In this document: piece by piece, positions 1-7,988 of the stretch
Position numbering within the stretch: position 1 is the stretch's first letter
Layout: each line of letters begins with the position of its first letter
Source: Hyphomicrobiales bacterium
GTDB taxonomy: Bacteria; Pseudomonadota; Alphaproteobacteria; Rhizobiales; Beijerinckiaceae
Assembly (NCBI GenBank): GCA_900470095.1
Contig: UBZM01000007.1
Location: forward strand, 1 to 42,598
Direction of reading: 5' to 3'
Length of the DNA stretch: 42,598 nt
Notes under the pieces: model-generated
Told to the model about the DNA's origin: nothing
The model's database searches: none
What the model saw: only the letters and a program-made list of their open reading frames with translations
Translations under genes and position numbers: made by a program

Positions 1-66
1 GATCTTCAAGGAACGCTGAAACGGAGCCCGCCCGAGGGGAGGGCAGTCCTCGCACCTCATCTCGGC

Positions 67-1413
67 CTACTGCCGCAAGGCCGCCTCGACCCCGGCCGCA
101 ACGGCAAGCAGGGGGCGATCGCCGCCGGTCTCGCCGGTCAGCATCAATCCGACGGGGGCTTCGCCAAGCTTATGGCAGGGCAGGCTGATCGCGCAGCGAT
201 CAAGGAAGTTGCCGAGGCTCGGGTTGCGCAACAGCAGCCCGTTCAGTCGGAAATACTCGGAATCCTCCTTCAGATCGTCCAGACGTGGCGCGATGATCGG
301 GCAGGTCGGCATCAGCAGTGCATCATAGCCTGACGTGAGTGCATCCATCGCCGCGACGATCTCGCGCCGGGCCCGGACGAGATCGAGATAATCGGCGGCG
401 AGCGCCTGTGCGCCGGTCGCGATCCGGCTGCTGACGCGCGGGTCGTAAAGCTCGCCCTTCGTTTCGAGCAGCGCGCGGTGCCAGGCAAAAGCCTCCGGCG
501 CTGCGAAGCCGAACTTGCTGTTTGCCTTGCCTATTGCTGCGAGAGGCGCGAAATCAACATCGGAGATCAGCGCGCCGAGCGCGCTCAGGCGACTGACTGC
601 GCTGTCGAAAGCGGCGGACACGGTTGCATCCATGCCATCCCTGACGATCTGGGTCGGGATGGCAAGGCGCAGACCCACAATCGCGCGCGGCAGCGGTGGC
701 GCAAGAGAGTCGGCTGCGAGGACGCCGTCAACGATGGCGCAGCAGGCCACGCTGGCGCCCAGCGGCCCCAATGAATCAAGGCTGCTCGACAACGGTACGA
801 CGCCATCGAGCGGCACGCGTCGCGCCGTCGGCTTGTAGCCGACAATACCGCAGAGCGCGGCCGGAATTCGGCATGACCCGCCAGTGTCGCTGCCGAGAGC
901 GACCGGTGCCATGCCATCGGCAACCGCCACGCCGGAGCCTGACGAGCTGCCACCTGGAATGCGGCGCGAAGCCCGATCCCAGGGACTGAGCGGCGTTCCA
1001 TAATGTGGATTGGCACCGATTCCCGAATAGGCGAATTCGGTCATGTTGGTCCGGCCGATCGGGATGAACCCGGCCGCAATCATGCGTGCGATCGTCGGCG
1101 CATGAGCCTTCGCCGGCGCGCAATCAGCCAATGCACGTGAGCCAGCCATGCTTCGTTCGCCGGCAACGTCGAAGAGGTCCTTCACGGCGAACGGAATACC
1201 CGCGAATGGGCCAGCCGCACGGCCGACGCGCCGCAGGCCGTCATGAGCGTCAGCCGACGCCCGGGCACTGTCTGCCGAGACCGAAATGAAGGCGCGTCGA
1301 CCTTCGCCCGCCGGATCTGAAATTCGTTCGAGACATTCCTCCACCAGCGCACGGGCGGTGATCGTTCCACCGGCCAGAGCTTCGGCACAATCCTGCAGCG
1401 TGCGCATGGTCAT
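67..1413 (-). CDS. Amidase, amidase-signature (AS) family
   Basis: 448-residue enzyme of the amidase-signature family, which hydrolyses carboxamides or ureides with a Ser-cisSer-Lys triad. Visible motifs: Lys78 in FAVKDLFDVAG, the Gly/Ser-rich loop with the likely cis-Ser156 in GGSSSGSG, and the nucleophile Ser180 in GSDTGGS. The spacing matches the family. I chose the ATG at 1413 because GGAG lies 5 nt upstream and similarity starts at MRTLQDCAEAL; the frame stays open upstream to 1533, but those 40 residues do not look like the family. The substrate is unknown. It is not evidently GatA, as no gatB or gatC is adjacent. No operon partner is visible: the next gene upstream is over 1.2 kb away and on the other strand. 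Confidence 0.88.
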   Translation of the reverse strand: MTMRTLQDCAEALAGGTITARALVEECLERISDPAGEGRRAFISVSADSARASADAHDGLRRVGRAAGPFAGIPFAVKDLFDVAGERSMAGSRALADCAPAKAHAPTIARMIAAGFIPIGRTNMTEFAYSGIGANPHYGTPLSPWDRASRRIPGGSSSGSGVAVADGMAPVALGSDTGGSCRIPAALCGIVGYKPTARRVPLDGVVPLSSSLDSLGPLGASVACCAIVDGVLAADSLAPPLPRAIVGLRLAIPTQIVRDGMDATVSAAFDSAVSRLSALGALISDVDFAPLAAIGKANSKFGFAAPEAFAWHRALLETKGELYDPRVSSRIATGAQALAADYLDLVRARREIVAAMDALTSGYDALLMPTCPIIAPRLDDLKEDSEYFRLNGLLLRNPSLGNFLDRCAISLPCHKLGEAPVGLMLTGETGGDRPLLAVAAGVEAALRQ

Positions 1414-2658
1414 CGATTCTCCGAAACAGCCATCATGTCCTTCACTCAGGCTGTATCCGGGCTGACGGTCGAAATCCATTCCTGGCGACCGATGGCTCGG
1501 CCATGCACCTCCAGGCGCGCGGTCCCGCATCAATAGAACCGGCTCCAGGACAATGAGTGTGTATCGGGAATAGCTGGAATGTCGGCAGGTGGCAAAGCCG
1601 CCAATCTACTTCGGAATTTTTCCATAAGAGGTTGGGATAAATGAATTTTCTGATGCGTCGATCGAGCGATTTCCTGATTGCTTGGCCATTCGCCGAGCAA
1701 GGACGGGCCCGGATCAAGGGATCGAGGGTCATGGAGTTTAGTTCCATAATATGTCTTATGCGAATCAAAGAGGCGCCCTTCAGGGCACTGATGAAGCCGT
1801 CGCCCGATCCGAGCCTGACGGAGCTCAGACCGGATTGTGAGCCATCAGATTGCGGGGTGAACTGCCCTACTGCTGGTATGGGCGGACAAGGCAGCCGGCA
1901 GCAGCCGCACTTGCAGCCCGGTCGAACCAATCGGCACCAGCGGGGTACCGGAACGCTTGACGGATCCGGCCACGATCTTGCCCGGTGCATGATGACACTC
2001 CGGGAGCCGAAGCCTGACGGGCCTCGCTGAACCATCAAGCTGGCCTGTTCCCGCGCAAACCGGAGCGCCCGACGGGCCTTTCAGGTTTTCTGCTCCTCGA
2101 GAAACCGGCGCCTCGAACCAGCTGGTGCTCGACGGTCGAAACAGGCGGACGAGCTCATCACGTGCGATCCGCGCGCTGCATGGGTTCGAAGGCAGCATGG
2201 CAATGCCTGAAACGTGCAATTGCAGCCGCTCACAGCTTGGAAGTCACCGGAGAAAACATGCCAGGAACCACTTGGTTTTATTGATTTTTTGTGTCGTGAC
2301 TGGTGTCGCTGGTTTCGTTGTGTGTCTGCTCGACAGGACGCACTGGTACCGGCGCAACGCCTGGATCTGCATCGAAGAAGCCCGGCCACCCAGGGACACT
2401 GGCGCGCGCAGCCGAGAAGGCGGCCCCCTGCCATTCCTGCCTTCATGAGGACCGGAGCCGAAGCCCTGAGCAGGCCGTCTGGTTCCCAGTGACTCCGGAC
2501 GAGCAATCCTCCGACGTCGCTGCGGCGCCGCGCTCTGCCACCCCTGATCTGGCACCCGAGACGTCCAGCTCATTGCCCAACCTGGTTCATTGCCCAATCT
2601 GGCCATGATGCGGGGCTAGGCTCTAAGATGCTGAAGCACCTCAAGCGGAGCTGCGGAC
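1414..2658. other. 1.2 kb stretch without a recognisable gene
   Basis: Open frames here (up to about 200 codons) have Arg/Ser/Pro-rich translations typical of GC-rich non-coding frames, and none resembles a family I know. The region is less GC-rich than its flanks around 1600-1760 and 2260-2330. A short inverted repeat, ATGGA-N7-TCCAT, lies near 1731-1747 and could be an operator. The phrase AGCCTGACGG recurs near 1812 and 2009. I see no insertion sequence or tRNA. Confidence 0.5.
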
Positions 2659-3063
2659 ATGAGGCGTGACGATCATCAGAGCTGGATGTGGTCGGAAGCG
2701 ATCGCGATGCTGACGCGGGCCGAGCACCTCCACCGACAGTTCTTCCAGCCACGCCAGGCAGCGCAACAGGTGTCCTGGGTTCCACCGGTCGACGTGCTTG
2801 AGCTGGAGAGTGAGGTTCTGATCCTCGTGGCCTTGCCGGGGGTGTGTACCGATCAGGTCGAGATTACCATCGAAGACGGCGAGCTGATTGTGGCCGGGCG
2901 CCGCACCCTGCCCTCGGAACTCCGGACGGCGGCCATCCATCGGCTTGAGATACCCCAGGGCCATTTCGAGCGCCGCGTTGCCTTGCCCCCAGGACGCTAC
3001 GCGGCCGTGACGCGCAGCGATGCGAATGGCTGCCTGGTGCTCAGCTTGCGAAAATCGGTCTGA
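2659..3063 (+). CDS. Small heat-shock protein, Hsp20/alpha-crystallin family
   Basis: 134-residue ATP-independent chaperone that would bind unfolding proteins in the cytoplasm. After about 38 residues comes an alpha-crystallin domain: VDVLELESEVLILVALPGV, then VEITIEDGELIVAGRR, then HRLEIPQGHFERRVALP, ending in the strand LVLSLRKS. The short C-terminal end has no clear I-x-I/V motif, so its oligomer may differ from classical Hsp20. The start has a GCGGAG ribosome site 8 nt upstream. The gene ends 40 nt before lon, a common heat-shock pairing, so the two are probably one transcript. I could not see a convincing sigma-32 promoter upstream. Confidence 0.88.
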   Translation: MRRDDHQSWMWSEAIAMLTRAEHLHRQFFQPRQAAQQVSWVPPVDVLELESEVLILVALPGVCTDQVEITIEDGELIVAGRRTLPSELRTAAIHRLEIPQGHFERRVALPPGRYAAVTRSDANGCLVLSLRKSV

Positions 3064-3103
3064 CGTCGAGAGCTGTTCGGGAGCAATTGTCTGGGAGGTA
3101 TTC

Positions 3104-5515
3104 ATGGCTGCTGAGGATGGAAAGCTGGAAACCGGGGAGCCGGCAGCATCGCCCGCGCATCCCGCTGCGCCTTCGATCGTGCCTTCCGACGCGCTGATCA
3201 TCGTCCCTGTCCGCGATATGGTTCTCTTCCCCGGCACGGTGTTCCCGCTCACGATTGGCCGAGAACGTTCGGTCCTTGCCGCCCAGCAGGCGCTTCGCGA
3301 AGAGCGACCGGTCGGCATTCTGATGCAGCGCAACCCCGAGATCGAGAATCCGGCGTCGACCGATCTGCACCGGGTGGGGACGGTCGCCAATATCCTTCGC
3401 TATATCAACACCCCGGACGGCAGCCATCACCTTGTCCTGCAAGGGGAGCAACGCTTCAGCCTGGTCGAGCTTGTCGTCGAGAACCCCTTCTTCGCGGCGC
3501 ATGTCGTGCGGATCGAGCAACCCGATCTCCTGACGCCGGAGATCGAGGCCCATACACTCCATCTGCGCCAACAGGCGCTCGAGGCTCTGCAGCTCCTGCC
3601 GCAGGTTCCGCAGGAGCTGATGGCCGCCGTCCAGTCAGCCGCTTCGCCTACGGCCCTGGCCGATCTCGTCGCCGCCTATCTGGATATCGGAGCCGACGAG
3701 AAGCAGGAACTCCTCGAGACCATCGACATCACCAAGCGCATGGACAGGATCTCGCACTTCCTGGCCCGCAGGATCGAGGTTTTGCGGCTGACCCAGGAAA
3801 TCGGTCGCCAGACCAAGGAATCCCTCGACGCGCGCCAACGCGAAGCGATTCTGCGCGAGCAGATGGCAGCGATTCAGCGCCAGCTGGGGGAGACGGACGG
3901 CAGGGGGCCGGAGGTCGCCGAACTGACCGAAGCGATCGCCCGGGCCGGGATGACGCCGGAAGCGGAAGAGATCGCGCGCAAGGAATTGCGCCGCTACGAG
4001 CGCATGCCGGACGCCGCCGCCGAGGCGGGCATGGTTCGCACCTATCTCGATTGGCTGATCGAGCTGCCCTGGGCCCTCCCCGAGGAGAAACCGATCGATC
4101 TGGCTGCCGCTCGCCAGATTCTCGACGACGATCATTTCGGGCTCGACAAGATCAAGCGTCGCATCATCGAATACCTCGCTGTTCGGAAGCTCGCTCCGGG
4201 AGGCAAGGCGCCGATCCTGTGTTTCGTCGGCCCGCCCGGCGTCGGAAAGACCTCGCTCGGTCAGTCGATCGCACGGGCCATGGGGCGTCCTTTTTCACGC
4301 GTGAGCCTGGGCGGCGTCCATGACGAGGCCGAGATCCGCGGCCATCGCCGAACCTATATCGGTGCCCTGCCCGGCAACATCATCCAGGCGATCCGCAAGG
4401 CCAAGGCGCGCAATTGCGTGATGATGCTCGACGAAATCGACAAGATGGGCCGGGGCATTCAAGGTGATCCTTCCGCTGCCATGCTGGAAGTGTTGGACCC
4501 GGAGCAGAACGCGACTTTCCGCGATAACTATCTCGGCGTCCCGTTCGATCTCTCCCGCGTCGTGTTCCTTACCACCGCCAACATGCTCGACACGATCCCC
4601 GGGCCGCTGCTCGATCGCATGGAGATCATCAGCCTCTCCGGATACACCGAAAGCGAAAAGCTTCAGATCGCGCGGCGCTATCTTCTGCGCCGACAGTTCG
4701 AAGCCAACGGTCTCACGCCTGAGCAGGTCGAGATCGACGACGGCTCGTTGCGCCGGATCATCCATGACTACACCCGCGAAGCCGGCGTGCGCGGCCTCGA
4801 ACGTGAAATCGGCCGGGCGCTGCGCCACGCGGCGGTGCAGATTGCCGACGGCAGTGCCACGCATGTCCGCATCGGGGCCGACGATCTCACGGCCATCCTC
4901 GGCCCGCCCCGTTTCGAGAATGAGGTCGCCATGCGCACAAGCGTGCCCGGCGTTGCCACGGGGCTGGCCTGGACGCCGGTTGGTGGCGACATCCTCTTCA
5001 TCGAGGCGACCCGCATTCCCGGCAGGGGCAGCCTGATCCTGACCGGCCAGCTCGGCGACGTGATGCGCGAGAGTGCCCAGGCCGCTCTCAGCGTGGTCAA
5101 GAACCGTGCCTCATCATTGGGTATCGACCCTGACGTGTTCGCGGATAGCGATATCCATATCCACGTCCCCGCGGGCGCCACGCCCAAGGATGGGCCGAGC
5201 GCGGGTGTCGCGATGTTCACCGCGCTGGTTTCGCTCCTGACTGGTCGTACTGTGCGAAGCGATACCGCCATGACAGGAGAGATCAGCCTGCGCGGGCTGG
5301 TTTTGCCGGTAGGCGGCATCAAGGAGAAGGTGGTCGCGGCCGCAGCTGCCGGGCTCACCCGCGTCATGCTGCCAGCCCGCAATCGCCGGGATTTCGAGGA
5401 CATTCCGGACGATGCCCGCAGGAGGCTCGAATTCATCTGGCTGGAAAAGGTCGATGACGCGATGACGGCCGCGCTCGAGGCCAAGCCCGCGGAACAGGCC
5501 GCCGCTGCGGAGTGA
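3104..5515 (+). CDS. lon: ATP-dependent protease Lon (Hsp20-linked copy)
   Basis: 803-residue AAA+ serine protease that degrades misfolded cytoplasmic proteins. Domains: N-terminal LON substrate domain (about 30-230), coiled-coil (about 245-330), AAA+ module with Walker A GPPGVGKT at 376-383, and C-terminal protease domain with catalytic Ser699 (PKDGPSAG) and Lys742 (GGIKEK), spaced 43 residues as in E. coli Lon. The ATG at 3104 was chosen over an upstream in-frame start at 3020 because GGGAGG lies just before it and the upstream start would overlap hsp20. The motif TYIGALPGNIIQ and the hsp20 neighbour suggest a stress-specialised second Lon rather than the copy usually found with clpX; that is inference. 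Confidence 0.95.
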   Translation: MAAEDGKLETGEPAASPAHPAAPSIVPSDALIIVPVRDMVLFPGTVFPLTIGRERSVLAAQQALREERPVGILMQRNPEIENPASTDLHRVGTVANILRYINTPDGSHHLVLQGEQRFSLVELVVENPFFAAHVVRIEQPDLLTPEIEAHTLHLRQQALEALQLLPQVPQELMAAVQSAASPTALADLVAAYLDIGADEKQELLETIDITKRMDRISHFLARRIEVLRLTQEIGRQTKESLDARQREAILREQMAAIQRQLGETDGRGPEVAELTEAIARAGMTPEAEEIARKELRRYERMPDAAAEAGMVRTYLDWLIELPWALPEEKPIDLAAARQILDDDHFGLDKIKRRIIEYLAVRKLAPGGKAPILCFVGPPGVGKTSLGQSIARAMGRPFSRVSLGGVHDEAEIRGHRRTYIGALPGNIIQAIRKAKARNCVMMLDEIDKMGRGIQGDPSAAMLEVLDPEQNATFRDNYLGVPFDLSRVVFLTTANMLDTIPGPLLDRMEIISLSGYTESEKLQIARRYLLRRQFEANGLTPEQVEIDDGSLRRIIHDYTREAGVRGLEREIGRALRHAAVQIADGSATHVRIGADDLTAILGPPRFENEVAMRTSVPGVATGLAWTPVGGDILFIEATRIPGRGSLILTGQLGDVMRESAQAALSVVKNRASSLGIDPDVFADSDIHIHVPAGATPKDGPSAGVAMFTALVSLLTGRTVRSDTAMTGEISLRGLVLPVGGIKEKVVAAAAAGLTRVMLPARNRRDFEDIPDDARRRLEFIWLEKVDDAMTAALEAKPAEQAAAAE

Positions 5516-5536
5516 GGAGGTCATCAGGCGACGCCG

Positions 5537-5567
5537 CGGCCCTCCCCCCGATTTCGTGGGGCCGTTT
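5537..5567 (+). terminator. Possible terminator after hsp20-lon
   Basis: CGGCCC at 5537-5542 pairs with GGGCCG at 5559-5564, followed by a short T run (TTT). It lies just past the lon stop and before the next gene. The T tract is weak, so this is only a plausible intrinsic terminator. Confidence 0.4.
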
Positions 5568-5652
5568 CCACCTGTACCGTGGGTCGGTTAACCCAGCGTA
5601 AGGAGTGCGGTAGTAAGTATCTCATCGCTCGATGGGATGGCTGAGGCGAACG

Positions 5653-6498
5653 ATGTCGTTCGGAAGGAAACAGCAGCACGAGCCTGGCGTGCCGGAGGCC
5701 AGCCACGTGGTCGCCAAAAGGGCTGGGCGCGTCGCCAATGTCTTGCTCATTCTTGTCCTGGTGCTGCCGATCGTGACCGCAGCGAGCATCTTCGTATCCG
5801 TGAATTTTCATCTCTGGCGCTCGACGCCGTCATTCGATCCACTGCTGACAAAGATCGAAACCGCGCAGCGTGCGAGCGGCGTCGTCTCAGGTGACGACGC
5901 CGAGGCGATGAAACGGCTCTTCCAACGCCTCGAGGGCATGACCACACAATCTGCCGAGGCCAGGAATACCGACATGGTGCATGTCGTCTTCCTCACCGTC
6001 AGTGCGGCCGAAACGATCGCGGTGACCTCTGAGGCGCCGGCCAAACTCCCGGGCAGATCGGACCCGCAGGCCATTGCCCTGGACCTGTCCAACATTGGCG
6101 CGTCTGCCGTCGTCCTCATCGCCGACAGGCCAGCTCTATGGCAGATCAGTGGAGCACTCCCGAGCCAACGGGCGAAGATTGGCATCGAAGGACCGTTTGC
6201 GTTTGATCTCGCCGGAGCCAGGGATGGACTGCTCGCGGGGTTTCGCGTCGGCGCCTTCGGGGCCGGGGACGTGGCAAGCCCGGGAGACTATTCCGGCTTC
6301 CAAACGGATCGAGCCCAGCAGCGACTGGTCTGCAAGGCGCTGGACAGATGGCAGCGCTATTTCGACATCTCCAGAGAGAATTTGCGCGTCTGGTCCACTA
6401 CGAACGCACGCCGGATCGAGATCGGCCAACGAAGCGTGAAGGCGGATTCACGCGTTGATCCGGACGGGTATGGCGCAACCAGCGTCTGCCCTCGATAG
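5653..6498 (+). CDS. Hypothetical single-pass membrane protein (MSFG pair, first)
   Basis: 281 residues with no family recognised. A basic N-terminus (MSFGRKQQ) leads to one strong hydrophobic helix at about residues 28-50 (NVLLILVLVLPIVTAASIF), so it is probably an N-in inner-membrane protein with a periplasmic body. The body includes mixed alpha/beta stretches (VHVVFLTVSAAETIAVTS; ALDLSNIGASAVVLIA) that suggest a folded domain. The ATG at 5653 has GAGG about 7 nt upstream; an in-frame start at 5632 lacks such a site. The next gene begins 51 nt downstream with the same four residues, so the two are likely co-transcribed and perhaps act together. Confidence 0.65.
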   Translation: MSFGRKQQHEPGVPEASHVVAKRAGRVANVLLILVLVLPIVTAASIFVSVNFHLWRSTPSFDPLLTKIETAQRASGVVSGDDAEAMKRLFQRLEGMTTQSAEARNTDMVHVVFLTVSAAETIAVTSEAPAKLPGRSDPQAIALDLSNIGASAVVLIADRPALWQISGALPSQRAKIGIEGPFAFDLAGARDGLLAGFRVGAFGAGDVASPGDYSGFQTDRAQQRLVCKALDRWQRYFDISRENLRVWSTTNARRIEIGQRSVKADSRVDPDGYGATSVCPR

Positions 6499-6549
6499 GG
6501 GCGTTGACATTGCGCGATAAGACAACACGAATGCAGTGGGATCGAGACT

Positions 6550-7377
6550 ATGTCGTTCGGTAAGAGGAAGCTTCCGGCCGCTGATCCGCAACGCCGCAAC
6601 TCGGACACGCAGGCAAACTACCGCGGAACCGCGGCCGGGAGCGGCACTCTCGGCATAGGCCTGGCCGACATCGCAATCGGCGTCGTCGCCATTCTGGCAA
6701 GCTTTTCTGGCGCCTATTTCCTGCTGGGGCGAAGCTCCAGCCCCCTGCCCCCGACTGCTCCTGCCGTTGTTGCGAGCATCGGTTCCGATCCCGCTCCGGT
6801 TGCTCGGTCCTACAACAAGCAAGGAACGGTGCCGTTCATTGTCGGCCAGTCCTGGATGATGATGCTTGTGATGGAGCAAACTCCCGATGGCCTCGATGCG
6901 ATCGACAGCGAGCTGCACGAACGGTGCATGAAGCCCACGAGCAGAGATGCGGCGGCCTACGCGGAAAAACGCGGGCAGACATTCCTGGGACCCGAGAAAG
7001 GAGCGGAATTCCTCGCGTGCACGATGCGCATTTACAAGAACCGGTTCTGCGACAACCAATACCGCAAGCGCTTGGTCGCACGGCTGAGCGAATTCGTTCG
7101 CGCGCGGCGCGAACACATTTCCCTTGTAAAGAATGTCCGCGAAAGCGACATGGGTCGAATGATTGTCGCTGTCGATAGTGCAAACAGAGGCAGCGGCACT
7201 GACGTTACCTCGGGCTATCAACCTTCTGCCTTTGTGCCGGAGCCGCTCGCCGAACAAATCCGCCTCTTGTCGCGAGCCGGGTTCGTCACTCAGAAGGATT
7301 TCACCGGCCTGTTCAGCTCCACCCCGGATGAATTGAAGCCCTATCTCCAACCCGAAGGCAAAGCGCCTTGCGGGTAG
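6550..7377 (+). CDS. Hypothetical single-pass membrane protein (MSFG pair, second)
   Basis: 275 residues, unrecognised. It starts MSFGKRK and has one hydrophobic segment at about 35-59 (GLADIAIGVVAILASFSGAY), a Pro/Ser/Ala-rich linker, then a mostly helical body rich in charged residues, with cysteines in ERCMKP, LACTMR and RFCDNQ that could form disulfides outside the cytoplasm. The C-terminal part (PLAEQIRLLSRAGFVTQKDF) looks like a folded helical end. The ribosome site is weak (GAGA). It probably shares a transcript with the preceding gene; function unknown. Confidence 0.62.
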   Translation: MSFGKRKLPAADPQRRNSDTQANYRGTAAGSGTLGIGLADIAIGVVAILASFSGAYFLLGRSSSPLPPTAPAVVASIGSDPAPVARSYNKQGTVPFIVGQSWMMMLVMEQTPDGLDAIDSELHERCMKPTSRDAAAYAEKRGQTFLGPEKGAEFLACTMRIYKNRFCDNQYRKRLVARLSEFVRARREHISLVKNVRESDMGRMIVAVDSANRGSGTDVTSGYQPSAFVPEPLAEQIRLLSRAGFVTQKDFTGLFSSTPDELKPYLQPEGKAPCG

Positions 7378-7988
7378 CCCGAACCCGCCAGCGTGGCGCG
7401 AAATCTCAGGGCGATGGCAAGGCTCCCGCACGTTGGTTGGAGCACCGCTGCGATGGGCCAGGCCTCAACGCAGTGCATCCACGCCGCAGATTTCGCCGCT
7501 ACGTGATTCGATCTGCCGCATCCCGAATCTGACGCAGGGGCGGCCGATGATCGGTGTCGCAAGAACTGGCGCGGTTCCCGGACCGGCAGATTGACGCAGG
7601 CGCTCGGCAACGCGACCCGAAGGCTATCCGAACATTTGTAGAAATCGGACGATAATCGAGCAATTCGATCAATATTTAGGCAGGACTTCGCTTTTCTTGC
7701 GCCGGATCTTGGATGTTTTTAGTCGTTGATCAAGGAGGTACGTAGGGTTATCCCATGTTTTTTCAATATAAGCTCAGGTGATTGGTATCAATCAGCCAAT
7801 GACGCTCTAAAGCGCCGATCGATACGCTAAATATACGGTGTGAATAATCTGCGGAACGATGACATAGCGCCGTGGCCGCGCACGCGCTGGGCGCCCAGTT
7901 TCCCGGAAGTCATCTTGACGCCGTCGGCCCAGAGTTTCACTATTCCAAAGAGAACAAAGGCGAGTATGTCGCCTTCTGGGAGGTCCGG
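7378..7988. other. Intergenic region upstream of the formate dehydrogenase operon
   Basis: 611 bases with no convincing gene. An AT-richer patch (about 7640-7850) probably holds the fdo promoter and contains the candidate FNR/FixK-like site at 7778-7791. A short frame from 7872 runs in phase into fdoG without a stop, but the good ribosome site and Tat signal fit a start at 7989. Confidence 0.55.
7778..7791 (+). promoter_or_regulatory. Candidate FNR/FixK-type (anaerobox) site
   Basis: GTGAT-TGGT-ATCAA matches the TTGAT-N4-ATCAA consensus at nine of ten positions. It sits about 200 bp before fdoG, in the only AT-rich part of the gap. The same bases also form TGATTG-N4-CAATCA (7779-7794), which could instead be a LysR-type box. 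Control by oxygen would suit an anaerobically useful selenoprotein, but this is inferred from sequence alone. Confidence 0.4.

Noticed and set aside
1..66. Possible 3' end of an upstream gene (codons IFKER then TGA at 17-19)
   Set aside because: Only six codons are visible, too few to support a gene call.
2160..2220. tRNA fragment or attachment site suggested by GGGTTCGAAGGC
   Set aside because: No flanking acceptor or anticodon stems and no matching copy elsewhere in the window.
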